DNA from: Rhynchopus euleeides
Taxonomy: Eukaryota; Euglenozoa; Diplonemea; Diplonemida; Diplonemidae
Length of the DNA stretch: 64,000 nucleotides
Reading direction: 5' to 3'
Assembly: GCA_963210315.1 (NCBI GenBank)
Contig: OY723245.1
Location: forward strand, 124,001-188,000
Positions 51,916 through 62,671 of the stretch are shown here, piece after piece; the stretch's first letter is position 1, and the number at the start of each line of letters is the position of its first letter. The notes beneath the pieces are model-generated. The model was not told the origin of the DNA. It searched no databases and saw only the letters and a program-made list of their open reading frames with translations. A program made the position numbers and the translations under genes.

Positions 51916-54900
51916 TCAGATCAGTTCAGAGACGGATGCTGAAGTCACTGGATGTGCCCTGCGGTGGGGAGATGTGAGCAAAAAATCCAGCCTCGGGGCT
52001 GACAGCAGGCTCTGCGCACTGTTGGACATCAGCAACCTCGACGAAGCGGTTTTCGTGCTCACGGACTCCCTGCGGCACTGCTGTGCCAGGTGCACCGCGA
52101 CCACCGCCGACGCCTCCTGAAGGAGCTGCACATCATTCCTCGTGAAGACATTCTTCGAATTGGTGACCTGCTCCAGGAGCGACAGGCTCTTCTTGTTGAT
52201 GACCTGTATCGCTCCCACGATCAGATCGTCCAACTTCAGGGGGAGGACCAGAGCCGTCTTAATCCCAGCAGAGAGGCCCCATGAGTTGTCGAACTCCGCG
52301 CAATACAGCGCCTCCTCGTCGAACCGCAGCTGCTCGGAGGTGTTGTAGCAATCCACCTCGCCCAGCGCAACCTGCCCCACGATGCCGGATGTGCTGCGGT
52401 GCAGGGGAAGGTCGTTGAAGGAGGTCTTCTGCTTCACGCTCAGCATCGCTTGTCCAGTGGCCATGAAGATGCGGCACTGCGCGCACTCCAGGATGGCAGG
52501 GATCTCCTTCTGGAACAGGTCAATCATGTCGGAGTGCGACCGCATGTCAGAGGACATCACGCTGACGCGCAGCATCATACGCATTGCCTGCTGCTGCCGC
52601 TCCTGCATCTCGAAGAGTCGTACGTTGCGCATGCACATAGCGATGTAGCTGGCAAAGGCAGTCAGGTAGGACTCGTCCTCCTCGCAGAACGCAATCATGT
52701 CGGTGCGTGACTTGACAGGGTCGGGGTCTGGGTGCGTCTGTTTGTTCATCACCATCAGGACGCCCGTCACAGTGTTGTCAGAGGGCTCCACAATCGGTAC
52801 AGCAAGCACGGAACGGGTGTGGTAACCTGTGCGCAGGTCGTACGTCGCGTCAAAGTAGGAGCACTTCCGTGCTTCCTCCACGTTCAGCTTCTCACCCGAC
52901 TGCGCGACCTTGCCGATAATCCCCGCACCGACGGGCACACGAATCGTCTCCTTCTCGCCTGTCGATGTTGTCGTCATGCTGCACAGCATGCCACTCTGCG
53001 TGTCGAGCAGGAACAGCGACACCCTGTCACAGTCGACGATGAGGCGTGCCCCCGACGTTACGCTTTCGAACAGGTTGGTTATGTTGTTCCCGTGGACGTT
53101 GAGGTCGCGGGAGACATTCAGCAGGATCTGCTGCTTGCTCTCATTCCCCAGCAGCTTCTCGTAGATCAGGGAGTGCTCCAGCTGCGCGGCAATGACGCGC
53201 CCCATCAAAGCAATGAGAAACTCGTCCTGGATGGTGAAGTTCCCGTTCCGCTTGTTCACAGCCTGCACCACAGCCACAACCTTCTTCGCCCGAAGCACGG
53301 GGAAGGCGAGGAGGTTCCGCGTCTTGAAGCCCGTCACCTGGTCCACGAGGCGGTTGAACAGTGGGTCGTTATATGCATCGCTGATGTTGACGGTCTCCCT
53401 GCTCATTGCACAGCGCCCTGCCACCCCGGTATTCATGGACATGCGGATCTTCTTTCCACGGTACACAGGGTGGAAGCTCCACATCATCCGGGTCTCCTCG
53501 TCCACCATGAACAGCGTCGTCCGCTCGCAGATCAGGAGGCGGCAGAGCGTCTGCACCACGACATGCATGAACTTCGGGAGTTCGAGCTCCTCCGACAGTG
53601 CGGTGACAGCATAGAAGACTTGCCGCAGGTCCTCCTGGTAGTTCTCAATGCTTTGAATCATCTCCAGCTGGCTCAGCGCGTTGTTGGTGGTGGACCCGTC
53701 GGATACACTCCGCTCCGCGGGGCGCTCGGCAGCCGGCTGATCCTTGTCCCCCACCAGGTAGGTGTCCATCTTGCCTCTGCCCTTGATGAACACGTCAGAC
53801 TGCTTTTCGAAGATGTAGTCTGCCCCGGAAGCAACGAGGACGTTGTATGTTGCCGGCGTGCAGTTTATGCGATCAACCTTTCCCGAAGATTCCATGCGGC
53901 TGGCCATGTTGACCGTGTCTCCCCAGAAGTCATACACAGGCTTCAGCTTGCCTATGACCCCGCTCACAGCGGGCCCTGTTGACACCCCCATCCGGATGTG
54001 GATGGGAGTCTGTTGCGGAGGTGTGAAGGTGTTGAGGGCATGATGGGTCTTGATGTGTCGCATACCTCGCGCGATGCGTTGGTTTCGTGCAGCATCTCAA
54101 GGACATTGAGGCCCCACTGCGGTGTGGTGTGGTTGGGGGAGCGGGTGGTGATGGCTGAGCTGCAACACGGCAGAGTTAGACCTTGTGGACACCTGGCCAG
54201 CTTGCAGGTGAGCCAGGTTGGTCCAGAGGTCCTCTTCACACGCCACCAGCAGGCGGGTTTGAAATGAATGACAGTTTGTTGTGTAAGTGCAGCGAACCCA
54301 CCGCTGACAAGCAACATACCTGGATCATGCTCGACGCATGGGTCGGATCGCCCCCAATGCCTGTCACGCCCATGTAAGCATCGCCCATCGTCTTCACTTT
54401 GAATACGCCGTGGAGCAGTGCGATCTCGTCGAACTTCGTGAACACCCCGTCCAGCACCGACACGAGCTGGGCAGGTGACATGCTGGCAGACCACCTGGTG
54501 AAACCGACAACGTCTGTGAAGCAGAAGGTCAGTTGGGGGTGCAAGATAGCGATGCTGCGACGTGCGTGGATGTTCTCGATGATGGTGGGGGGCATCATCT
54601 GCTCAAGGAGGCGGCGGTCTGCCAAGACTGTGTCGGACAGCTTCCGCACTCTGCAGGCCCAGATGAGCGCGGCAAGCAGCAACAGTATGCACAGCCCTTG
54701 CAGCACAGGGATCAGCTCCTGCGGGAAAGACCTGTCCTGCCCTTCGCGCGCAGCAGCGACAAGGAGTTCCAGCTCCAACAGCGTCACGTTGAGCTGTACT
54801 GCCCCCAGGGCTGCGTAGGGCTGCAGCACATCCCTGTCAGTCGCACTGTCCTGGTCAATCATGTCCCACACACCGAGGGCCACTACTGTCACCGCCACAG

Positions 54901-55495
54901 CGGTGCAACACAGAAGAAACATCCGCACGTGTGTGTTCTGTGTGGGTGCAGCCGGATCCGTATCCATGAAGGCGACAGCAGATCGTTTGCGGTGCAGGAC
55001 GTACTCCTCAGACCGCCCCTGCTGCCCGCCTGCTGCTATCTCGGGCCTCTCCTCCGCCCACGCCGCTGTGGGGCGGACCGACGTTGACGCGGAGGCAGGC
55101 CGGGAGGGGGCCACAGCCTGAACATTCCTGCCTGGGGAGTGCAGGCACTCGTACACTTCGTTGAAGTTGCGGAAGTTCTGCGTGCGGCTAGTCGTGGATG
55201 GCGAATACGGACCGCTCGTGGTGCACAAGGAAGTAGCCTGCGACCCGCAACGCGAGGTGTTGGTCGACGACCTCACACTCTCAGAAGCCGAAGCAGCCTG
55301 TGGAAGCGACGTCGATTTTACCAATTTGGTTTTCGACTCGTGATTTGGGCGTGTGTCTTGGACACGGGTCATGTCGATTTCTGGGTTCGCCTGCAGCTCG
55401 TACATCCATTCGTCCGTCTTCATTTCATCCTCCGGCTTCCTCTCACATTCCACAGGAGCAAGGCATTCATCGCCATCGAGCTCTATCGCATCCAT
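51916..55495 (-). CDS. Transmembrane adenylyl cyclase with three C-terminal GAF domains, three exons
   Basis: Exons 54320-55495, 54066-54200 and 51916-54009 give about 1134 residues; introns begin GTATGT (119 bp) and GTATGC (56 bp). Exon 2's upstream edge was chosen to keep phase 0 and is the least sure. Layout: Ser-rich cytosolic N-terminus, helix 192-212, outer loop of about 50, helix 261-282, class III cyclase domain about 310-520. Metal aspartates are in CFTDVVGFTR (328) and KTMGDAYM (372). Lys368 and Asp464 (VYDFWGDTVN) are the adenine-selecting pair, so ATP rather than GTP is the likely substrate; Asn471 and Arg475 (NMASRM) complete the site. Three GAF domains follow at roughly 580-730, 750-925 and 955-1095. 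The first has NDPLFN...GFKTRNLLAFPV, like cyclic-nucleotide-binding GAFs. Product feedback by cAMP/cGMP is a reasonable inference. Confidence 0.93.
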
Positions 55496-55511
55496 CCACG
55501 CACGGCGACCT
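55496..55511 (-). promoter_or_regulatory. Splice-acceptor-like site before the cyclase start codon
   Basis: On the minus strand a pyrimidine-rich stretch ends in CCCCTGGCAG, 14 bases before the ATG at 55495. The gap to the upstream ORF's stop (55733) is under 240 bp. Confidence 0.45.
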
Positions 55512-55732
55512 GCCAGGGGTGGAATGCAGACAGAACAACCAAAGCTTGAAGCCAGGCAAATGGATCCAAATCAGCGCTGGGGGCTGGGGTGGTGTTGGGT
55601 GGGGGTGGGCAACTGAGTGGGACCCGATATCACTGTTTGGCCGAGCCGATGAATGAAGCGCGTGAAAACGCGGAGGAACAGAACCAAAAAACAATACGCT
55701 GCAAACGTGTACATTGCGGCACGGCAGTTCCG

Positions 55733-58060
55733 CTATGCGCCTGCGCTAACAGCGTGATCCAGAGGCAAGGCTTCGGCATGCTTGGGGCTGCGCGACAGTT
55801 GAAAGCGCAGGCGGCGTGGGTGCAGATGTGAGGTACCGGGCTCCAATAAAGGGGCCCGTGACGCCTGCGTGCAGGTCTTGGCGTTCTGCACAACATTCTC
55901 AATAGTCAGATGTGCCTGTCGCTTGAAGGCGGGATGCACCGGGTTGTCGAGCAGCGTACCAGGCTTGCGTGCCTCTTGCACGTGATCAGGGGGCACCTGC
56001 ACGTCGTCCTGCCCTTCGTCACCTGGCAACCACCGCAGCGCCAGACGCTCGCGGTTTGGCTTTCCGGCCTCGGCCTGCACCGCAGGGACGGTGTGCCGTG
56101 GGGGGGCAGGCGACAGCGGCTCAACATGTTGCTTTTCGGGTCGGGGTGACATGAGGCACTGGCGGTCGTTCGTCGCCAGCCTGTTGTGGTAGTCCACCCA
56201 TGCTGCCATCATCAGCTCCTGGCTCTTGCAGGTCCCGATGTCGACATGCTGGTCCACACCGTTGGCCCCGTCCTGGACGGCTTCCAAACCAGGCTGGGTT
56301 GTCGCCGTCGCGTCTGTCGGAGCCAGCCGGTAGAAGTCCTTCCACTCACGCCGTTCCTCCTGCACACAGGACGTGTTGCGGTTGGTGTGCCGTGGCCGTG
56401 TGGGCAGCGCGTGGTCCAGCTGCCCTTCGTAGGAGTACTGCACAAGGCTGGTCAGCGCGCTGGGCTGCCTGTTCTCTGTGAGCGACGAGTGTCCGACTTC
56501 CGCGACAGCCTTCTCCAGCCGCCCAAACCCCGCAAAGGGCGACGCGTGCCTTGCGTGCTGCGATGATGTCAGGCGCGAGTTGTCGAGGTTCAGCCTGTGC
56601 AGGACATCGGGAGGCGGCTCTGGAGGCTTTGCGACTTCCGGCGGGCGCAAGGTGGTCATAGGGGCGCACGCTGTGTTTCGCAGGGCATACGGCACATCGT
56701 AGTACTGATAGTATACAAAACGTTGTTGTGGCTTGGTCCCTTCTGTGTCGACGATGCAACCGTGCAGGCCTGCCCGCTCGTATGCGTACCCTGAGGGATT
56801 GCTTGTGGGGCGCATGCAGCGCGCCGACATCTTGTCGACGACCTCGGCATTTGCCTCCTGCTGGCTTCGCTCAAGGGTCACCTCGCGGTACGACGCGTCG
56901 ATGGTCAGCACCTCTGCAGGCACCTTGTTGCCCGTGTCAATGCCCTTCACCTTGCTGGTCTTTGCGAAGGCTGTGCATCTGGGGGGCGTGTATTTGAACT
57001 TCGGCTCCTCGTACTTCCCACTGGAGGGCACATCCCGCTTCACAGGTGCCCGCTTCTGTGCATGGAAGAAGCGCCCCCGCTGGTATCCACGGTACATGGC
57101 ACGTCGCTTTGTGAGTTCTGCGTTCTCGCATAGGCTGCGCTCTGTCTGTGGGGGCTTGCACGACAAGGACGACACGGCACGTCGCTCCGCTGTGAAGGCA
57201 GAGGCAAACACGTCGATGCCTCCCTCTGCCGCCTTCTCGATAGCATCGGCTGCATCATGCGGGTAGTCCGTGGCACTGTGTGGAACACGCAACACTGCGT
57301 TGCCAGCGATCGCCTCCAGCTGCGTCACCACGGTGGACTTGTCCTTCCGCCCACGGCGCCCTGCCTGCACCCTCTTCTTGGGTTGATCGCCTTCGTCGCT
57401 CCACGGGGCAGGCTCCACTCCCTCCGACTGGTCGTCCACAGGGAAGACGAAGGGCAGCAGCACGAACATACGCAGGGCCCCTGTCTCGTTCAGCAGGTAG
57501 GACCCGATGATCTGCTGCACGTGCCGTGTCGAGGGGTGCACGTCCACGACACGCACCTGAAGCTTCGGCACTGGCACCCCTTGGTGCGAGGAGTACGTCA
57601 CGGCAGGCCGACTGTTCAGCACCTGATCCAGCCGACACCGCGTCACATGCACATCACGGGGATACGCCTCGCTGAGACGCTGCGTGATGGACAGTGCATG
57701 CGAGTGCGCACGCCCCTCAGACGCCGGCTGCACGATCACAATCTCCGCATAGGTCGGAAGACTGGGCACCACTGGGGGCCCCTCTGACCGCACCGACGGC
57801 GCAGGGGCAACGCTGTCAGCCACATCGACATGCCCCAGCTTGAGCGTGTCCCTCTCACGCCGTTCGCCTCTTCGCCGCTGCCGTGCCGACGGCGACTCGC
57901 ACTCCAACACAGCCTTCGAAGACGGCGCCAACGACGTGCTCACAGCCACAGGCACCACGGGCGCGACGTCATCCTCCCCCTGGTTGGCACCAGACGGCAC
58001 GTCCTCTGCAGAGGGTTCTGGCAGAGGCACTGCGCCATCCTCCTGTGCAGGGGCAGCCAT
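55733..58060 (-). CDS. Unrecognised 775-residue protein
   Basis: A single-exon ORF starting at the ATG at 58060 (MAAPAQEDGAVPLPEP). A C-tract ending in CACACAG lies 25 bases before it; one out-of-frame ATG lies between. The N-terminal 90 residues are acidic/Pro-rich and disordered. Residues about 100-220 look folded (PTYAEIVIVQPASEG, VPKLQVRVVDVHPS, ALRMFVLLPFVFPVD), perhaps an alpha/beta domain. The rest is polar and basic with many short Pro/Arg motifs and no repeats, and has no membrane segment. I do not recognise any domain. Sustained length and composition make it a real gene, possibly a structural or cytoskeletal scaffold; that is only a guess. Confidence 0.7.
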   Translation of the reverse strand: MAAPAQEDGAVPLPEPSAEDVPSGANQGEDDVAPVVPVAVSTSLAPSSKAVLECESPSARQRRRGERRERDTLKLGHVDVADSVAPAPSVRSEGPPVVPSLPTYAEIVIVQPASEGRAHSHALSITQRLSEAYPRDVHVTRCRLDQVLNSRPAVTYSSHQGVPVPKLQVRVVDVHPSTRHVQQIIGSYLLNETGALRMFVLLPFVFPVDDQSEGVEPAPWSDEGDQPKKRVQAGRRGRKDKSTVVTQLEAIAGNAVLRVPHSATDYPHDAADAIEKAAEGGIDVFASAFTAERRAVSSLSCKPPQTERSLCENAELTKRRAMYRGYQRGRFFHAQKRAPVKRDVPSSGKYEEPKFKYTPPRCTAFAKTSKVKGIDTGNKVPAEVLTIDASYREVTLERSQQEANAEVVDKMSARCMRPTSNPSGYAYERAGLHGCIVDTEGTKPQQRFVYYQYYDVPYALRNTACAPMTTLRPPEVAKPPEPPPDVLHRLNLDNSRLTSSQHARHASPFAGFGRLEKAVAEVGHSSLTENRQPSALTSLVQYSYEGQLDHALPTRPRHTNRNTSCVQEERREWKDFYRLAPTDATATTQPGLEAVQDGANGVDQHVDIGTCKSQELMMAAWVDYHNRLATNDRQCLMSPRPEKQHVEPLSPAPPRHTVPAVQAEAGKPNRERLALRWLPGDEGQDDVQVPPDHVQEARKPGTLLDNPVHPAFKRQAHLTIENVVQNAKTCTQASRAPLLEPGTSHLHPRRLRFQLSRSPKHAEALPLDHAVSAGA

Positions 58061-61000
58061 CAGCACAGGGCACACATGGCAGGACCTGTGTGGGGGGGTG
58101 GTGGCAAGTTTCGCAAGCCTTTCTTCGCACCCAGCAAATGGGGCTGGGCAGGGTGGTAAATCAAGACGGAGCGCTGCGGCAGGAACACAGACAACACCCC
58201 TGTGGGCACGCGATACACAAGATCCCTGGGGGAGGGAAGGGTGGGTAGAGGGCGGGGGTGCAAGGCTCCCTTGTCATGCATTCTCCTCTTGGGGTGGTGC
58301 TGCCGAACCGCGAGTCATAAGAAGAGGGGCTAGGCAGCGGTTATGAATCTCGAGCGTCACTGCCGCACTTCGGCACCACCACCACCACCTCCTCCTCTTC
58401 CCCCCCCTGCCCCCGCAACCTCCGCCAGGTGCGGAGGAAGAGGCCATTGAGGGGAACATCAGAGGGCAGCCCCCCTCCCAGGCAAAAGATAACGAAGGGT
58501 TATGTTAGTGTGTTGTCGGGACCCATCCTATCACGGAGAACCATGTCCATCGTATTGCAATTTGGGTTAGCGTGCTTGGCATCGCAGTGTGGCCCCCGAG
58601 GGTCCACACCGAGAGAAACCGGGCCGTGCATGTCCTATCCGAGTGGGGCGCCTGAGATCCCTTCCATCAGAAGTGTTTAACAACGCTGCTTCAGGTGCGT
58701 GTCAGTCTAGCTGTATTATGGTGCCCCCCCATGGTGACGACCCCAGATGGCGTACTGAAAAAGGGGGTATTCAGGGGCACCACATATTGTAAAGTGGGGT
58801 GGGCGGGAAGGAGGGAGGGGCCTGGATGGTGCATTAAGTTAGATGAGAAAAGAGATCTGGGGTTGGTTGGCTGAGAATCGGGCAGCCCATATATATTTTT
58901 TCCGGTGCTTGTGATGGAAGCACGGTGTGGGGGAGGGGAGGGTGGAGGGGGCCCACCCCCATCCATTCTTATGATAAGCTCTCTTAGTAAAGGTGATGTG
59001 TGGCGAATATATAGCATCGATATACCACGCCCCACCCCCCCCCCCCACCCCCCCACCCTTCTCAACACCACTTCACCCACGCAGGATCAGAATAGTCTCC
59101 CACTCGAAGCCTGGTGAGCGGACACGGCTACCTTTGCAACGAAGCGGGATTCTTCTCGAGCAGTGAGGTCAATGGAATCTCCAGAAAAAAATAATCTGCC
59201 CAAACCAAGGTAGTGCCAGCCAAAACTTTTCGAAAAAATGAAGAACCCCCCGAGTGCTGGAGGGGGCCGTTTGCGCCACCCATGGGGATGGACCATGAAC
59301 TTGCCGACTAGTGTCCACAGCTACCGGTAGACCCGGAGCCCCCCAGCCGCCGGAGTTGTCCCTTGCGGTGTAACTGTTCTGTGTGAGCTGCCGTCTTGCT
59401 GAGCCTACGAGGGTGGTCTGAATTCCATTCGCTGTGCACCCAAAGGACTATCTACGAGGCAGGCATACGGCACAGGGGGGGTCTGGGGGCGGAGCCCCCC
59501 AGCCGCCGGAGGCCACGGTAGCGAACATCTGGCTCTGAGCGGGGACAATATCCGGGTTTTGGCTGGAAAACCCCAGGTCTGGGCTGAAAAAAACAGGAAG
59601 AAGGGGGTGGTTCCAGAGGACCCATCCTCATCCCCCACTTGAAAAATAATCCAGGTAGTGCCGGCAGGTCGTGCCGGCACTACCTTCCCATTTTTTCGAA
59701 ATTAATTCAGCCCAAACCATGCACTACCTGTTTGGGCAGGCCTGACTACACTGTTCTCGAGTAATACACACCGGAAGGGGCTAGGGAGCTGGCATATTTA
59801 TGCGTATTTCGTGTTGTGGAGCGGCGTGTTGGCAGTGTGGCGTGTGTTGTGTCAAAGGGCGTCTGACCGCCCTCTGTGTCACAGAACGTATCAAAAACAA
59901 GGCGCCGAGAGCTTGACAGATCCCCACATCCCCTCCTGCCAAATCACATGACAGCGGGCACCAGTGTCGCCAGAATCGTGTGCAGTGCCCCACAGCCTCC
60001 CCTTCCGAGCCCTGAGTTGGGACACAGGGCAGGGAACAAGGAAGCTCAAGGGACCCAATGATTCAAAATCCAAACAGCATCGCTTCCTTGGCACTGTCTC
60101 GGAGCGATGTGTGTAGGGTTGAATACACGCGTGGGGCAAACGTGGGGTGTCCCAACGGCAGGCCGGAAGGCGGACAAGCTGCCCACACTAAGGTGATGAC
60201 AAAAACACTCTAAAGGTTGCGACCCCACCCCCACTCTCCTGGGACAGGCACCATCCCGAATGTGTATTCGCACAGAACGACTCGCCTGATCGTGGGGTGG
60301 GGTGTGGGGGGGATTTTAGGCCTGAGAGATACGAGAGAAGAGAAGGGGGGAGGGGGGAGAAAACTGTAGGGTTCTGCCACACACCGCAGTCGCATGAGAC
60401 ACAGAAACTGATAACGAACATACCATGGGGGGGGGCATCAGCATAGTTTCCTCTCTATCTCTTACGCCATTCGGGGCCACCATGCTGTCACGCAAGGCAA
60501 CTGTGAGCTATGAAGGGAATCCCCGATTAGAAGGGCGCAGAACATGCAAAAAATATTTATCGTTCGAGAGTCTCAGAGAGAAAGGGAGCCTTCGCGTACG
60601 GTGTGGAAAACGGAGCGGTGTTCTTTTGGTTGCATTTCCTCCTGTTTTTATCGGAGAAAACTGGAAAATAATTTCCCCAAGAACCCCGACGGCGAAGAGC
60701 GCCAGAGTCGCAACAAACAATGTGCCGCATTTGTGGCGCTGAAGCTTGCATGGAGAGGCGTGTGCCTCGTGCTCGCTTCAGCAACACACGTTACGTGGGG
60801 GCGGATCCCGCCACAATAAGGTTAGGCCAAGCAGGGCGGGTTGAGTTCTATAAACCCCCTCGCCCCTTCTGTGTAGATAGATATCGATCGGTGAGTGTGA
60901 CAACGGCCGACGCGACCGCTTCACAATAAGATTTCTAGAGGTTGGGTCAAACGGGTAATATGTCGGGATCTTGCCCCATGTGCCGAACTGTGTTAGTTTC

Positions 61001-61198
61001 GGCTGCATCCTCTTGGTTGGCGAGGGCCTTCTGTTGCGGATCCCTTGGCGGAGCACCGTGCCCCTGCCAAAAACCACCCCACACCTGCGGTGGAGTGGGT
61101 GCAGCAGCGCCACTTTCCGCTCACAAGGGTAGTGTGGGGTGGGAACACCGGCAGAGGCCACCAGGCAACGGGTCGGAGCATCCCGTACTCTCGTCCCC
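58061..61198. other. Long intergenic region with small elements
   Basis: About 3.1 kb without a convincing gene. It holds the acceptor-like CACACAG at 58086-58092 (before the 775-residue ORF), a C-run at 59035-59056, the inverted-repeat element at 59196-59739, and G-rich simple sequence near 60295-60355. Confidence 0.45.
59196..59739. repeat. 544-bp inverted-repeat (MITE-like) element
   Basis: CTGCCCAAACCAAGGTAGTGC at the left is mirrored by GCACTACCTGTTTGGGCAG at the right. A second inner pair, TTTTCGAAAAAATG and CATTTTTTCGAAAT, keeps the same spacing. A direct repeat GGAGCCCCCCAGCCGCCGGA occurs twice inside (59335 and 59491), as does a GTGCCGGCA palindrome near 59661-59681. There is no ORF of note. 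Confidence 0.55.
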
Positions 61199-62671
61199 TC
61201 ACCCCCACTGCACCTCTGCTCCAGTGACGGAGATGCCGGCACGGTGCAGCATCGCTGCGATCCCCTCATCGTCGTAGACGATGTTCTCGGGGTCTGTGGC
61301 GTCGACATACTGGGTGGGACACAGGGCTTGCAGTGAGGGCGGCAGCGCGTCCAGCTTGGACAGCAGGTGGCGCAGGAAGGCCTGCCCCACAAGCGCGGGC
61401 GACAGGAGTGACACGAAGCGCTGCAGGGTAGGGGCGAGATCCTTGCGCTCCTCTACGGACAGCCGGTTTTGGCGGATGGCCTCTTCCAGGCGGCCCAGGT
61501 TGCCGCAGCTGTACAGCAGCTCGCACTCGGGGATGTGCGACTGCGAGCAGGGCGGCGTCAGCCCCTGGAGGGCGGTGCGCCAGTTGACCCCGACCTGCGA
61601 CATGCACCGCCGCAGCACCTCGCAGACGAGTGGGTCGCTGTCGGGGAGGCAGCGGGCACCCCAGCTCCACCCGCTGTCGAGTGCAAGGAGGCGCTCCTGC
61701 GGCATGGGGATGCCGAGGCAGGCTTCGGTCACAGTGGCCCAGAAGCTTGTCCCGTGCGACGCGAGGTTTTCGTACACAGTGTAGTTGGTTCGGAAGAGGA
61801 AGAGGAGCGGGTGGATCACCACCGCGTTGAGGCAGTCAATCTTGTAGGTGTCAATCCACGCAGCAAACAGGACCTGCAGTGTGGTCTGGACCTGCTTCGG
61901 CGATGTGGGCTCCGGGGCTGCTGCGGGCGGGTTGGGGACAGGCAGGTCTGCGTCTGCTATCCGCTGCGGGATCTGCGTGGCGATGTATCCCCGCATGATG
62001 TGCTCGAAGGCCTCCTTGTGCCGCCCGATGCAGTTGAAGCACGCCTCGAACACCTGCAGGAAGTAGTCTGGGAAGTTGGGGCAGCCCCCCGGCATTGTGA
62101 GCATCGCGTCCAGCAGGAACAGCACCAGCTGCGAATACTCCACGTCCACCCGCCCCACGCTGCGCACACGGCTGTAGAACCTCGACGGAGATGTGTAGCC
62201 GCTGCCCAGGTCTGTGCCCGCCACAGGCCGCACCCTCACCGTATGGGCCTCGTCATGCAGAATGGTGGACATCAGTACGGAGTAGACCGGCACGTCGAGC
62301 TGATTCTCCTCCTCGTTGTCAGCTATCACATCACCACGCACCGTGGCAGCCAGCTGGTTGGCACGATCCACGTTGACAGCCCCTGTGTCGTCGAGGCACT
62401 GCTTGTCCAGCTCATAGAAGCGCCGTATCGCACGCAGAAACACCTCCCCGTGGTACTGCTTTCGCTCCGCGCGTATGTGCAGCGCAATGTTGTTGAGCTC
62501 CTGATCGTACAGGCTCCGCCGGTTCGCCACCGACACAACCACCCCTTGCACCAGAACCTCCTCCTCTTCAGCAGCGACTGAGTTCCAGAAGCACCCCGAC
62601 GACGGGCAGCAGACCCCAGGCGGGCGGCCATCCCTGCTGGCGTACAGTCCCATGGTTCGTTTCTTCAACAT
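61199..62671 (-). CDS. Unrecognised 490-residue protein
   Basis: A single-exon ORF. The first ATG is at 62671 (MLKKRTMGLYASRDGRPP); the ATG six codons later is also possible. The sequence is a normal soluble, mostly helical protein: ELNNIALHIRAERKQYHGEV, QLVLFLLDAMLTMPGG, LQVFEACFNCIGRHKEAF, LQVLFAAWIDTYKIDCLNAV, and a C-terminal LQALCPTQYVDATDP. It has no membrane span, signal peptide, zinc motif or catalytic signature that I recognise. The leucine-rich helix pairs suggest an all-alpha scaffold. Same strand and composition as the other host genes. Confidence 0.72.
   Translation of the reverse strand: MLKKRTMGLYASRDGRPPGVCCPSSGCFWNSVAAEEEEVLVQGVVVSVANRRSLYDQELNNIALHIRAERKQYHGEVFLRAIRRFYELDKQCLDDTGAVNVDRANQLAATVRGDVIADNEEENQLDVPVYSVLMSTILHDEAHTVRVRPVAGTDLGSGYTSPSRFYSRVRSVGRVDVEYSQLVLFLLDAMLTMPGGCPNFPDYFLQVFEACFNCIGRHKEAFEHIMRGYIATQIPQRIADADLPVPNPPAAAPEPTSPKQVQTTLQVLFAAWIDTYKIDCLNAVVIHPLLFLFRTNYTVYENLASHGTSFWATVTEACLGIPMPQERLLALDSGWSWGARCLPDSDPLVCEVLRRCMSQVGVNWRTALQGLTPPCSQSHIPECELLYSCGNLGRLEEAIRQNRLSVEERKDLAPTLQRFVSLLSPALVGQAFLRHLLSKLDALPPSLQALCPTQYVDATDPENIVYDDEGIAAMLHRAGISVTGAEVQWG

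Noticed and set aside
52732-53982. 416-codon plus-strand ORF across the cyclase GAF region
   Set aside because: Antisense shadow; the minus strand encodes clear GAF domains here.
54193-54233. 41-base micro-exon in the cyclase gene
   Set aside because: It would need a GTGTCC donor, while all other introns start GTATG; extending exon 2 to 54200 keeps the frame with one intron.
61469-62581. 370-codon plus-strand ORF inside the 490-residue gene
   Set aside because: Antisense frame rich in His/Gln/Val typical of GC-rich shadows.
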